A stretch of 64,000 nucleotides of DNA from an uncultured Alphaproteobacteria bacterium (GCA_934271715.1 CAKQRZ010000002.1:62001-126000), one strand, 5' to 3'; positions 33,579-42,710 are shown, counted from the stretch's first letter. Numbers and translations: made by a program. Notes: generated by a model not told the origin, from the letters alone.

Positions 33579-34340
33579 TTATTTAGAACAAGCATTTTCA
33601 GCAATGCCGATAAAATCTGCAGCTTTAAGGCTGGCGCCGCCGATTAACGCACCGTCAACATCCGGCAAAGCCAAAAGTTCGGCTGCATTAGACGGTTTAA
33701 CAGAACCGCCGTACAAAATGCGCATTTTGTTGGCTGTTGCTTTGCCCAATTTTTTAGCCAAAGCTTTGCGGATGGCAGCATGAACCTCTTCCACATCGGC
33801 AGCAGTCGGAGTTTTGCCGGTGCCGATAGCCCAAATCGGCTCATAAGCGATAACGGTGTTTTTAGCTGTAGCATCATCCGGCACCGAACCGAAAATTTCA
33901 TCTTGGCAGACCTTAATGGTTTTGCCTTCATCGCGCTCTTTGCCGGTTTCACCGATGCAGATAACGGTATTTAAGCCTGCAGCGTGAGCGGCAACGGCTT
34001 TCTTTTGAATAAGCTCATTAGATTCAAAATGGTCAACGCGGCGTTCAGAGTGTCCGATAATAGCATAAGAGCAGCCTAAATCAGTCAGCATAAGCGGGCT
34101 GATATCGCCGGTGTGCGCGCCTTTTTCGGCAAAATGCACATCCTGAGCGCCCAAAGCAATTTTAGTGCCGCGCAGGCATTTTTTTATAAAGCCCAGCAAT
34201 GTAAACGGCGGACAAATCAAAAAGTCGCAATCAAATTTATTTTCTTTAACTTTGGCGGCAATATCTTTGGCGAGCTGTGTGCCTTCATCTAAAAGGCAGT
34301 TCATTTTCCAGTTGCCGGCAATCAGTTTTTTTCTGGCCAT
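33579..34340 (-). CDS. tpiA: Triose-phosphate isomerase
   Basis: About 253 residues. Substrate-binding NWKMN, catalytic histidine in IIGHSERR, catalytic glutamate in VIAYEPIWAIGTGKT, and phosphate-binding LYGGSVKPSNA and GALIGGASL. It interconverts dihydroxyacetone phosphate and glyceraldehyde 3-phosphate. The start at 34340 (MARKKLIAGNWK, after AGAGGAT) is preferred over a longer frame. Divergent from ppiD and 16 nt before secG. Confidence 0.97.
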   Translation of the reverse strand: MARKKLIAGNWKMNCLLDEGTQLAKDIAAKVKENKFDCDFLICPPFTLLGFIKKCLRGTKIALGAQDVHFAEKGAHTGDISPLMLTDLGCSYAIIGHSERRVDHFESNELIQKKAVAAHAAGLNTVICIGETGKERDEGKTIKVCQDEIFGSVPDDATAKNTVIAYEPIWAIGTGKTPTAADVEEVHAAIRKALAKKLGKATANKMRILYGGSVKPSNAAELLALPDVDGALIGGASLKAADFIGIAENACSK

Positions 34341-34525
34341 TTTTTTAATCCTCTGACAAAATTTGTTTAAACTGGACTTCTTGTAACACACTAAAAATAA
34401 TTTTTCCAGCAAAAAAAGCAATTTAGGCACTATTTTATTATGTTGCATAATTCAATTTTAGAATTGCATAAATATTTTATTTACTTATAATGAGCGAAAA
34501 CTTAACTTTTTTTATAGGGAAAAAA

Positions 34526-36397
34526 ATGATTAGTACGTTTTCAAAAATGCACAACAGCCTGTTTACGAAAATAATTTTAACAATAACAGCGTTGAGCTTT
34601 ATGTCTTTGTTTGGCGTTTCCGGCTATATTAACACCGCAAACAGCAATAAACCTGTGATTAAGGTGGATGATTTGGAAATCAGCCAAAGCGAGTTTAACT
34701 ATTTGCTGCAGAAAGAACTGGCTAAACTGAAAGATACCGATACTCTGAGCCAAGAAGAAGCTGAAGCCCGCAAGGCGGAAATTTCGGCAGAATTGGCAAA
34801 GATAAAACTGGATGATTTGCTTTTGGAAAACACCATGAAAAAATATAATGTGGATGTTACAGACAGCTTGGTCAGCCAAATTATTCAGGTTTCGCCGCAG
34901 TTTTTGAACAATGGCAAGTTTGACCGTGAAATGTATAAGTGGTACCTAAACCGCAGCGGTCTGAGCGAGCAGGATTTAGTGGCGGAAATTAAACGCAATG
35001 TCGGCCGCAAGATTTTGATTGAAACTCAGGTCGCCGGCTTTAATGTTCCGGAAGTTTTGCAGCATCAGATGCAAAAAGTTTTGGGGCAGCGCCGCACTTT
35101 TAAATATATTAAGCTGGTTGCCGACAACGCTAAAATAGAACGTCAGCCAAGCAAAGAAGAGCTGGATCAATACTATGAAGATTTTAACGAAGAATTCCGT
35201 GTTCCGGAAAAACGCGATGTTAAAATTTTGTCTTTGCCTTTGGAAACTATTGAAAAAAGCATCAATGTTTCGGATGACGAAATTGCGGCTTATTATAAAG
35301 AGCATGTAGAAGAATTTGAACAGCCGGAAAAACGCCATGTTTTGCAGATGGCTTTTGAAAATAAAGAAGCCGCTGAAAAAGCCGAAGCTGAATTAGCCGG
35401 CAAAGATTTTATGGCTGTAGCTAAAGAAAACGGCCAAAGCGAAGAAGATACCGATTTCGGCGCAGTTGCAAAGTCTGATTTGTCCGATGAATTGGCTGAT
35501 GTGGTATTTTCTTTAGCTAAAGGACAGACCTCGCAGCCGGAAAAAATCAACGGCAGCTGGCAGATTCTGAAAGTAACGGAGATTGTGCCGGCCAATGTTA
35601 TGCCGCGCGGTCAGGCTAATGCTCAGATTAAAAAGACTATTCAGGAAGAGCGCGCTTATGACGGCAGCTATGAGCTGATGACAAAACTTGAAGACAAGCT
35701 CGGCGCCGGTGCTTCTTTGCAGGATATTGCCGCAGATTTCGGCATTGCTTTGGCGGAAGTTAAAAATCTGACAGAAGAAGGCAGTTCAGACGCTGTAAGC
35801 GCCGATATTGCCGAATTGCTGAAAAATAAAGATGTTCTGGATGCTGCTTTTTCTTATAACGCAGGCGAAGTCAGCCAAACTATTGAGGGCGACGACGGCT
35901 TGGTTGTGGTAGAAGTTGAAAAAATCCACGAATCATATATTCAGCCGGAAAATGAAGTAACCGCCAAAATCACTAAACTGTGGAAAGACAGCGAAAAAGT
36001 TTCCGTTACTCAGGAACTGGCCGACAATATCAGCCATGACTTAGAAGCCGGAGACGATATCAGCGAAGTGGCAAGCCGCTATAATCTGCCGGTTATGAAA
36101 ACTATGCCGATTACCCGCGGAGAGACTTTTGCCGACCTTAATTTTGAAGAAATGAAAACCCTGTTTTCAGCAGATAAAAATGAAGCAAAAGTGCTGCAGC
36201 GCGGCGATGATTATGTGATTGCCGAAACTAACGAAGTTTATGACGACTCGGCTGCTTTGAACAAAGCTGATAAAGACTTCTTAAAGCAGGCTTTGCAGGC
36301 AGAAATGACGCAGGAATTGTCTGACGCTATGCTGCGCGGCTATGCTAAAGACTACAAAGTAGAAGTAAACTACGGACGTATGGGAATTAACGACTGA
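34526..36397 (+). CDS. ppiD: Peptidyl-prolyl isomerase, PpiD/SurA-like
   Basis: About 623 residues. An N-terminal transmembrane helix (IILTITALSFMSLFGVSGY) anchors a periplasmic chaperone with a SurA_N-type domain, a parvulin-like region (about 240-350, KRHVLQMAFENKEAAEKAEA, FGAVAKSDLSDELADVVF) and a helical C-terminal part. PpiD helps outer-membrane and exported proteins fold at the Sec translocon. The start at 34526 follows AGGGA; an upstream in-frame start exists at 34490. The stop overlaps the fmt start (TGATG). Confidence 0.87.
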   Translation: MISTFSKMHNSLFTKIILTITALSFMSLFGVSGYINTANSNKPVIKVDDLEISQSEFNYLLQKELAKLKDTDTLSQEEAEARKAEISAELAKIKLDDLLLENTMKKYNVDVTDSLVSQIIQVSPQFLNNGKFDREMYKWYLNRSGLSEQDLVAEIKRNVGRKILIETQVAGFNVPEVLQHQMQKVLGQRRTFKYIKLVADNAKIERQPSKEELDQYYEDFNEEFRVPEKRDVKILSLPLETIEKSINVSDDEIAAYYKEHVEEFEQPEKRHVLQMAFENKEAAEKAEAELAGKDFMAVAKENGQSEEDTDFGAVAKSDLSDELADVVFSLAKGQTSQPEKINGSWQILKVTEIVPANVMPRGQANAQIKKTIQEERAYDGSYELMTKLEDKLGAGASLQDIAADFGIALAEVKNLTEEGSSDAVSADIAELLKNKDVLDAAFSYNAGEVSQTIEGDDGLVVVEVEKIHESYIQPENEVTAKITKLWKDSEKVSVTQELADNISHDLEAGDDISEVASRYNLPVMKTMPITRGETFADLNFEEMKTLFSADKNEAKVLQRGDDYVIAETNEVYDDSAALNKADKDFLKQALQAEMTQELSDAMLRGYAKDYKVEVNYGRMGIND

Positions 36398-37308
36398 TGA
36401 AAGTAGTGTTTATGGGGACGCCGGACTTTGCCGTTCCGGCTTTGGAAAGACTGATAAAAGAGCATAATGTGGTTTGCGTTTATACGCGCGAGCCTAAGCT
36501 TTCAGGACGCGGCAATAAGCTGAATAAAACTCCGGTGCATTTGGTCGCCGAAGCCAACGGCATAGAAGTGCGCACCCCAAAAACATTGCGCAATGCCGAA
36601 GAGCAGCAGAAATTTTCTGAGCTTAAAGCTGATGTTGCGGTTGTTGCCGCATACGGCTTAATTCTGCCGCTTCCGGTTTTGGAAGCTTATCCTTTCGGGT
36701 GCTTGAATCTGCATGCGTCGCTGCTGCCGCGCTGGCGCGGGGCTGCTCCGATTCAGCGGGCGGTGGAAGCCGGAGACGCTAAAAGCGGCGTTACGGTTAT
36801 GCATGTGGCAGAGGGCTTGGATACCGGAGACATGCTGCTGAAAGGCGAAGTTGAAATTACCTCAGCCACAACCGGAGGCGAGCTGCATGACAAATTAGCT
36901 CTGCAGGGAGCAGACTTAATTTCTCGGGTTCTGGCTGATATCAAAAGTTTTGTTCCGCAGCCGCAGCCTCAAGACGTGGCTTGCTATGCTGCCAAAATAG
37001 ATAAGGCTGAATGCAAACTGGACTTTAATCAAAAAGCAGAAGTTTTATGCCGTAAGATTCGGGCGTTTAATCCATATCCGGCAATGTTCTTTGAATACGG
37101 CGGCGAACGCTTTAAGGTTTTAGAAGCGCATAAAGCAGAAAAATACGCGCCGGCGGGAACTATTATAGAAGATAGCAACAGCCTGCTGATTGCTTGTGCT
37201 GACGGAGCATTAAGTATTACGCAAATTCAGCGCCAAGGCAAAAAGCTTATGACAATCAGCGAATTGCTGCGCGGTTTTCATTTTGCTGAAAATTCAAAAG
37301 CGGAATAA
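36397..37308 (+). CDS. fmt: Methionyl-tRNA formyltransferase
   Basis: 303 residues, usual length. N-terminal formyltransferase domain with MKVVFMGTPDFAVPALE, the catalytic LNLHASLLPRWRGAAPIQRA and GVTVMHVAEGLDTGDML, then the C-terminal tRNA-binding domain (KIRAFNPYPAMFFE, GKKLMTISELLRGF). It formylates initiator Met-tRNA. Coupled to ppiD; def is not in view. Confidence 0.96.
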   Translation: MKVVFMGTPDFAVPALERLIKEHNVVCVYTREPKLSGRGNKLNKTPVHLVAEANGIEVRTPKTLRNAEEQQKFSELKADVAVVAAYGLILPLPVLEAYPFGCLNLHASLLPRWRGAAPIQRAVEAGDAKSGVTVMHVAEGLDTGDMLLKGEVEITSATTGGELHDKLALQGADLISRVLADIKSFVPQPQPQDVACYAAKIDKAECKLDFNQKAEVLCRKIRAFNPYPAMFFEYGGERFKVLEAHKAEKYAPAGTIIEDSNSLLIACADGALSITQIQRQGKKLMTISELLRGFHFAENSKAE

Positions 37309-37321
37309 TTGCTTAAAACAC

Positions 37322-37365
37322 AAAAAAAACAGCACGTGGCAATAAAACCAAGGTGCTGTTTTTTT
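37322..37365 (+). terminator. Terminator after fmt
   Basis: Arms AACAGCAC and GTGCTGTT followed by a T-run. Confidence 0.82.
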
Positions 37366-37743
37366 AATATAAGACAAAAGTCTGAGTTCAATTCAAACCA
37401 AAAAATTTGATAAAATCAAATAACCGTTACAGTGCAAAAACTAAAACACCGTTTACAATAATCGTAATCAACATAGCCGTAAACTTTAAATTGTTAAACA
37501 CTGCGAAAAAATCAGTAATCACTGAAAAAATCACTCATCAACTTCATTGACAAAAACTACCGTTTTCATAACCATAAAATTTTAACTGTTAAACATGTGA
37601 ATTAACTCTTTGTCTTTTTATAATTTATAAAAATTAGCATAAAAATAATAAGACAACTAAAATATAGATTCATTTTCTAAAAATGTAAAGTGAAAAATCA
37701 TATAATTTATCACATTGATTTAACTTGATATTTTTTAAAATAT
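37366..37743. other. AT-rich gene-free stretch
   Basis: About 380 bases with no convincing ORF, RNA structure or repeat. Very AT-rich, ending at the promoter of the next unit. Confidence 0.5.
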
Positions 37744-37820
37744 TTGACATATGTTACCCAGATATGTTTAATAACAACATGATGTAGGAGTGTCTTCAAA
37801 AACTGAAACACTCTTTTTTT
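37744..37820 (+). ncRNA. Promoter-terminator unit: candidate short RNA or attenuator
   Basis: TTGACA (37744-37749), 17-nt spacer and TTTAAT (37767-37772), followed within about 15 nt by a hairpin (arms GAGTGT and ACACTC, 37788-37813) and seven T. A transcript from here would be about 45 nt. It could be a small RNA or an attenuator leader for the spanin-like genes starting at 37861. Confidence 0.45.
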
Positions 37821-37860
37821 ATATCATGAATTTATATCTCAGCCAACTAACGGAGAAAAT

Positions 37861-38160
37861 ATGAAGTATACAATAATAATATGTATGCTGCTGGCAAGCT
37901 ATGCTTTCTGGCAGCATTTTTCTTTGCAGCAAAGTGAGGAAAAAAATTTACGCCTGCAGCAGCAAAATGAGCAGCTGCAAAAAAATCAGGATAACCTAGT
38001 TAAAAAAATGGAGGAATTTAATGCTCAACAGCAAAAAGCAAGCCGACAGATTGTCAAACTTAAGGCTCTGGCGCGGCAAAACCAAAACGACTGTTATTAT
38101 AAGCCTATTTCTGCTGCTTATATTGACATCGTGCGCGGAACAAAAAACGCCGGTTTCTGA
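37861..38160 (+). CDS. Inner-membrane spanin-like protein (Rz-like)
   Basis: 99 residues: one N-terminal transmembrane helix (YTIIICMLLASYAFW), then a long coiled-coil periplasmic domain (EEKNLRLQQQNEQLQKNQDN), as in phage Rz i-spanins. A second ORF with a lipoprotein signal begins inside it in the +1 frame, the layout of lambda Rz/Rz1. The ATG follows CGGAG. Spanins fuse inner and outer membranes at lysis. No other phage gene is nearby, so this may be a prophage remnant or domesticated pair. Assignment rests on architecture, not sequence identity. Confidence 0.5.
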   Translation: MKYTIIICMLLASYAFWQHFSLQQSEEKNLRLQQQNEQLQKNQDNLVKKMEEFNAQQQKASRQIVKLKALARQNQNDCYYKPISAAYIDIVRGTKNAGF

Positions 38161-38257
38161 GGTAAAAAACATCATAACCTGCCGCCAAGAGATTGCGACT
38201 TACGGCGATGCGCTGGAATGTTTAATCCGCTTGGATGAGGCTCAATATGCCAGATGA
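38021..38257 (+). CDS. Outer-membrane spanin-like lipoprotein (Rz1-like)
   Basis: 78 residues, beginning inside the preceding gene in the +1 frame and extending 97 nt beyond it. A basic N-terminus is followed by a hydrophobic stretch and lipobox (LFLLLILTSC); the mature protein is only about 40 residues with two more cysteines. A short lipoprotein nested in a coiled-coil membrane protein gene is the hallmark of Rz1 o-spanins, although this one is not proline-rich. Ends 3 nt before a convergent lipoprotein gene. Confidence 0.5.
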   Translation: MLNSKKQADRLSNLRLWRGKTKTTVIISLFLLLILTSCAEQKTPVSEVKNIITCRQEIATYGDALECLIRLDEAQYAR

Positions 38258-38260
38258 GCG

Positions 38261-38659
38261 TCAGCGGCGGTGGTGCGGTGGGCGCACGTCAATCGGCTTG
38301 TCAGGATGCGGATTCGGTACAGGGCGGAAATCATGCGGCGGGCGGGGACGCATCGGCTGCGGAGCCGGTTCAAAATGCCGCGGCGGAATGTAAGCCGGAT
38401 ATGGCGCCGACAGCGGAGGCGGAGTGTAATAAACCGGCTCTTCTATATATACCACAGAGGCGGCAGGCTGTTCCGTAACATAAACTGTCTGCGGCTGGGA
38501 CGTTGTATAAACCGCGGTTTCGGCGGCAGGCTGAATATATGTTGCTGCCGGCTGCGTATAAACCGTCGTAGGAGCAGTCTCATAATAAACATCCTGAGCC
38601 GGCACATAGGTTTCGCATCCGGTAAGGCTCAGCAGGGCGCACAAAGCAATCTTTTTCAT
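38261..38659 (-). CDS. Proline/tyrosine-rich lipoprotein
   Basis: 132 residues. Signal peptide with lipobox LTGC (cysteine about residue 15), then low-complexity sequence rich in Tyr, Thr, Pro and Val (PTTVYTQPAATYIQPA) and a Pro/Arg/His-rich tail (PMRPRPPHDFRPVPNPHPDK). Probably an outer-membrane lipoprotein with an extended mature chain that might reach peptidoglycan. The ATG follows AAAGGAAACG. Function unknown. Confidence 0.7.
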   Translation of the reverse strand: MKKIALCALLSLTGCETYVPAQDVYYETAPTTVYTQPAATYIQPAAETAVYTTSQPQTVYVTEQPAASVVYIEEPVYYTPPPLSAPYPAYIPPRHFEPAPQPMRPRPPHDFRPVPNPHPDKPIDVRPPHHRR

Positions 38660-38861
38660 GTTCGTTTCCTTTATAAATATAGCTGTATGCTACACCAAAA
38701 AGAAAATTTTTGCAAAAAAATATTTTGTGGATAAATATATAAAATAAGTATTGACATTTTATAAATTATATGGCAAAAGCTTTCTTGTATTTGCCACGCT
38801 GTGTTTGGATGTTTTGAATATGCCTCGCAACGGCTCAGAACAGAAAAATAATGCAGATACT

Positions 38862-38951
38862 GGAGAGGTGGCAGAGCGGTTTAATGCAGCGGTCTTGAAA
38901 ACCGTCGAGGATGCGAGTCCTCCCAGAGTTCGAATCTCTGCCTCTCCGCCA
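38862..38951 (+). tRNA. tRNA-Ser (anticodon TGA)
   Basis: Acceptor arms GGAGAGG and CCTCTCC pair; anticodon loop CTTGAAA gives TGA. A long variable arm (CGAGGATGCGAGTCCTC) marks a class II tRNA. CCA is encoded at 38949-38951. Confidence 0.96.
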
Positions 38952-38961
38952 ATTGTTGTTC

Positions 38962-38992
38962 AAAAAGCCTGCTATTTATAGCGGGCTTTTTT
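38962..38992 (+). terminator. Terminator after tRNA-Ser
   Basis: Arms AAAAAGCCTGCTA and TAGCGGGCTTTTTT. Confidence 0.85.
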
Positions 38993-39134
38993 GTTGTCAG
39001 CACGGAGCGGAAACAAACGCAAAACTCTCCGAACTCTGGGAGAAGAGTGCGACCACTAGCGAAAGGCAGGCGGGAGCATGCCGGTTGCCGCAGGCAATGA
39101 GCGCAGGGGCGGCGCAGCCAGTCCCGCCGTCATT

Positions 39135-39694
39135 TTATAAAAATGATAAAACAATAGCGCAGCTGTCTTTTCCAGTACAATAATTACAGGCATCATGCAC
39201 ATCTTTTAGAGTCATATCCCTTATACACGTTTTATTTGCTGCACAAGAAGTTTTGCCTGAAAAATTTTTACCGATACCGCTTTGAGAGCGAAATATATGT
39301 GCTTCATAAATAGTATCGTTTAGCGGAATAATTATATTGTTGAACATTTCCATGCACAGCTTGCCGGAAAAAGTTTGTCTATATTGATTTGTTTCGGCTT
39401 TGCTCATTCCTTGCAAATAAAAATCCATGACTAAATAACGAGGAGAATTATCTATATAAATCTGCAAGCGATTGCCGTATGCATCAAGTATACCATAAGT
39501 ACTTTGTATATTCCATGATGCAGGAATCAAATTTGCCGCTTCAGCTATTGGTACGCCGCCGGTATGCGGGCCGTCAAATTTGTATTTTTGTATAGATTCA
39601 ATATATTCCTGCATACCAAAAATAAGCATGCTATATTCCTCTATTGCCTTATCCAATTTCCACTTTTCCATCGCCTTAGAATATCCGGCAATTA
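39135..39694 (-). pseudogene. Pilin-like copy F, 5'-truncated (silent cassette candidate)
   Basis: The homology starts at IAGYSKAMEKWKLDKAIEEY. The prepilin leader, cleavage motif and first half of the helix are missing, and the frame upstream reads the antisense of copy G. The rest is intact: FSGKLCMEMFNNIIIPLNDTIYEA, and the cysteine pattern TSCAANKTCIRDMTL, ACNYC, SCAIVLSF. It has no promoter or start of the family type. An intact variable domain without a 5' end is the form of silent pilin donors (pilS-like) in gene-conversion systems; decay after deletion is the simpler alternative. Confidence 0.6.
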
Positions 39695-40287
39695 TCGCTG
39701 TGCTGTCTGTTGCTGGACTTGCCGGATATTCCAAAGCCATGGAGAAGTGGAAAGCGGATAGGCTGGTGTCGGAATACAGTAATTTGATTTTAGGCTTGCT
39801 GGCAAATGTCGGCGAGTTTCAGAATATGTCTAAAACAGCCGATTATGACATGCAAATCGGGTTAGCGCAATATGTGCAGGCTGCTTCATTAGTTCCGCAA
39901 ACTTGGAAATATATCAGAGATTCCCGCATGTATGATTCTGAGGGCAATCCGATTTTGATGTTTTCGCGGCGCAATCGGCTGGTAATAGATATATATATCG
40001 GTACGGAATTGAACGGTAGCAATAATATCAGCGGTAAATCTAAAGGTTTTTCCGTTACCTTATGCCGCGAAATTATGCAGAATTTGACTAAGCCTCTGAG
40101 CAGCTCGCTGCAGTTTTCCAGATTTTATCAATGGAGCAAAATGGAGGATTCTTTGGTTTATTGGGGAAATGCCGGATGTTCCGACGGACGGAAATGCCTG
40201 CGGGATTTAACAGTTGCGGAAATCAACGATATCTGCAAATCTTGCGATAAAGACAGCGAAGCTTGCGGAATCAATCTGGAATTTTAA
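39692..40287 (+). pseudogene. Pilin-like copy G, 5'-truncated (silent cassette candidate)
   Basis: Homology begins at IIAVLSVAGLAGYSKAMEKWK, so the leader, glycine cleavage site and +5 glutamate are absent. The soluble domain is intact: FSVTLCREIMQNLTKPLSSSL, VYWGNAGCSDGRKCLRDLTV, DICKSCDKDSEACGINLEF. Copy F abuts it head to head at 39692, sharing only a few bases. The frame is open upstream only as the antisense of copy F. It cannot be exported as a normal prepilin in its present form. Confidence 0.6.
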
Positions 40288-40289
40288 GG

Positions 40290-42029
40290 CTATTTAAGGC
40301 TTCCGACATTAAAAAACAGCGGTAAAATTTCATATTTTCCGTTCACATAATAAACATATACCGGTATGCCGTCGCGCCCGTAAGCATTCAGAGCCGCGGT
40401 ATACGCTTCATTGCCCTCGGTTAAATCAGCGCGGAAAAGCTTAACTTTCTTTTCGCTGACAAAGCGCTTAAAACGATTGGTGTTCAGAATGATTTTTTCA
40501 TTAAATTGGCAGGTTAGGCACCAATCAGCCGTAAAATCAATAAATACGCGGTCTCCGTTGGCGGCAGCTTCCGTAACCGCCTGCGCATCATAGGCCTGCC
40601 AAGCCAGTTCCTGCTGCTCTTCTTCTGCACGCCAATCCAGCTGAGTTGCTAAAATGCTGAGCAGCCACAGCATAGTTAACAACAGCGGTACGGATAAAAC
40701 ATATTTAACCGTCTGCATCCATTTTCCCGGTGCCGGAAGAATACGCCCTAGAACATTCGGAAATATTTCTATTAAAGCATAGGGCAGGGCGTATCCCAGC
40801 GCCAGCATGGCAAAAACCGCAAAAATCTGCAGGTCGTTTTGCATAAAAGCATAGCCGATAGCCGCACCCATAAACGGACCGGTGCAGGGACTAGCGATTA
40901 AAACCGCAAAAAAACCGGTGCTGAACGCATTTAGTCCGGATAGTTTATAAGTTTTGTCAGTATTGAAATTCGGAAAGTGCAAAATATCGGTCATGAATAA
41001 GAATAATATGCCGAAAACCGCCGCCATTATCCCCACAAACCACGGCGATTGCAGCTGGAAACCCCAGCCGACAGCCGCGCCCTCGTGCTTTATCAGCACC
41101 AGAATTGCGGTAAGCAGCATAAAACAGGTCAAAACGCCGAAAGTATAGCTTGCCGCCCTTGCCAAGCCGCCTTTTTTTTCTTTATTTTTAAGCAGAGAGA
41201 AGATTTTGAGCGATAAAATCGGAAAAACGCACGGCATGGCGTTTAAAATCAGTCCGCCTAAAAAAGCTAAGGCTAAAATATAATATAAGCTGAAATCTGC
41301 GCTGTCCTGATAGTCTATTTCCAAAGCATAGGATTTATCCGGCGTAACCACCAGAGCTTGCGACAGCGGTTCGCTCTCGGCGGTATCGTTTTCCCAGCTG
41401 ATAAGGGTTTTGTTGTTTTCTTCGCTGATTTGCACCGACTGTTCGGCTACGCGTCCGCTTTGCGCCGGCAAAAAGTTTACAGCCGTGTGCGGCGGAAGTT
41501 CCAGCTGAATTTTATTTTGCTGAGTCGGGCTGTTGACATGCAGTTTTTGCGGCAGTTCAACTTTAATGGTGCTTTGCAGGTTCTCCCAGATTTCTTTAGG
41601 CGTCTGCGGCAGCTCCTGCAGATTGAAGCTTAAAGCCTGCGGTTTGCAGACATCGTTGCATTCTACAAACGAAAAAGTCAGCTGCACATCTTTTGTCTGC
41701 TGCAGTTTCAGATGAAAATAAGCCGATTTTTTATAAACATATTCATCAATAATATCAAAGGCTTTGACAATTTGCGGGGCGGATTGGTTTAAGATTTTAA
41801 GCCCGCTGGCTTCATTGTTGGTGCTGATAGTGGTCGGACGTCCGATTTCTCCGGGGTTGCTCCAATAAATATGCCAGCCGTCTTTAATGGCAAAACGGGC
41901 GATATATTCGGCTTTGCCGTCCGAAAAAAGCTCTATCGTTGTATTGTCTGTGCTTTTTTCACTCAGAGAGGCTTCGGCCGGCGTGCAGAATAACAGGCTG
42001 AGACATATTAAAACGGCATTTTTAAGCAT
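40290..42029 (-). CDS. dsbD: Thiol:disulfide interchange protein, DsbD/ScsB-like
   Basis: About 579 residues. Signal peptide (MLKNAVLICLSLLFCTPAEAS), an N-terminal periplasmic domain (DGWHIYWSNPGEIGRPTTI), eight or so central transmembrane helices beginning with FLGGLILNAMPCVFPILSLK and including ASPCTGPFMGAAIGYA, and a C-terminal thioredoxin domain with active site DWCLTCQFNEK. It moves electrons from cytoplasmic thioredoxin to periplasmic thiol proteins. The start at 42029 follows AAAGGAATCAA. Convergent with pilin-like copy G, 2 nt away. Confidence 0.9.
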   Translation of the reverse strand: MLKNAVLICLSLLFCTPAEASLSEKSTDNTTIELFSDGKAEYIARFAIKDGWHIYWSNPGEIGRPTTISTNNEASGLKILNQSAPQIVKAFDIIDEYVYKKSAYFHLKLQQTKDVQLTFSFVECNDVCKPQALSFNLQELPQTPKEIWENLQSTIKVELPQKLHVNSPTQQNKIQLELPPHTAVNFLPAQSGRVAEQSVQISEENNKTLISWENDTAESEPLSQALVVTPDKSYALEIDYQDSADFSLYYILALAFLGGLILNAMPCVFPILSLKIFSLLKNKEKKGGLARAASYTFGVLTCFMLLTAILVLIKHEGAAVGWGFQLQSPWFVGIMAAVFGILFLFMTDILHFPNFNTDKTYKLSGLNAFSTGFFAVLIASPCTGPFMGAAIGYAFMQNDLQIFAVFAMLALGYALPYALIEIFPNVLGRILPAPGKWMQTVKYVLSVPLLLTMLWLLSILATQLDWRAEEEQQELAWQAYDAQAVTEAAANGDRVFIDFTADWCLTCQFNEKIILNTNRFKRFVSEKKVKLFRADLTEGNEAYTAALNAYGRDGIPVYVYYVNGKYEILPLFFNVGSLK

Positions 42030-42077
42030 TTGATTCCTTTCAGACAAAATATGGGCAAAGCAGATACATATTTCAAG

Positions 42078-42710
42078 CTAAATCAGCTCCTTAAGGCGGA
42101 AAATAATTTTATCAAACATTTCCGCTGTCAAAACGTTGGTGTTTATATTGTAGCGCGAAGTGTGATAGGAATCCAGCAATATCAGGTTATGCTTAGGTAA
42201 AAAATGCTCCGCCCCGTGGGCAAATTTATAGGCTGCTTTGGTATAGCCTAAAGCCTGCAGAACCGCGCCGTGCGAAACCGAGCCTAAGGAAAGTATAACT
42301 TTCAAGTTCGGCATGGCGGCGATTTCTTGCTGCAAAAACGGCCGGCAGGCGGCGATTTCGGCGGCGTTAACTTTGTTTTGCGGCGGCACGCAGCGCACAG
42401 AATTGGTAACACGCACGTTAAGCAGCTCAAAGCCGTCGTCTTTGCGTTTTTGATAATTGCCTTGCGCTAAGCCGAACTTTTTCAAGGCCGGATAAAGAAT
42501 GTCGCCGGCGTAATCATTAGTAAAAGGGCGGTCGGTTTGGTTGGCGCCGTTCAGCCCCGGAGCTAGTCCGACTACTAAAATCTGAGCGTTCAGCGAGCCG
42601 AAAGGCGTTACCGGTCCATTATGGTAAGCCGGAAATTTTTGCTGGTTGCCACGGCGGAATTCCACCAAGCGCGGGCATAAACTGCAGTCTTTTTCAGGGT
42701 TGCAAAACAT
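42078..42710 (-). CDS. Uracil-DNA glycosylase, type 5 (UDGb-like), iron-sulfur
   Basis: About 210 residues. Family 4/5 UDG signatures: N-terminal cysteines (CSLCPRLVEFR), the active-site segment GLAPGLNGANQTDRPFTNDYAGDIL, TNSVRCVPPQNKVNAAEI and the late motif SYHTSRYNINT. The GLAPG motif with A rather than E/D at the catalytic position is typical of type 5 enzymes. It removes uracil and other deaminated bases. The start at 42710 follows AAAGGAGAG. Confidence 0.88.
   Translation of the reverse strand: MFCNPEKDCSLCPRLVEFRRGNQQKFPAYHNGPVTPFGSLNAQILVVGLAPGLNGANQTDRPFTNDYAGDILYPALKKFGLAQGNYQKRKDDGFELLNVRVTNSVRCVPPQNKVNAAEIAACRPFLQQEIAAMPNLKVILSLGSVSHGAVLQALGYTKAAYKFAHGAEHFLPKHNLILLDSYHTSRYNINTNVLTAEMFDKIIFRLKELI

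Noticed and set aside
38751..38981. Plus-strand ORF of 76 codons
   Set aside because: It runs through tRNA-Ser; its C-terminal half is a translation of the tRNA.
39000..39130. Segment after tRNA-Ser containing CGAACTCTGGGAG, the reverse complement of part of the tRNA T-arm region
   Set aside because: Considered as a remnant attachment site, but it is short, inverted and no integrase or phage gene accompanies it.
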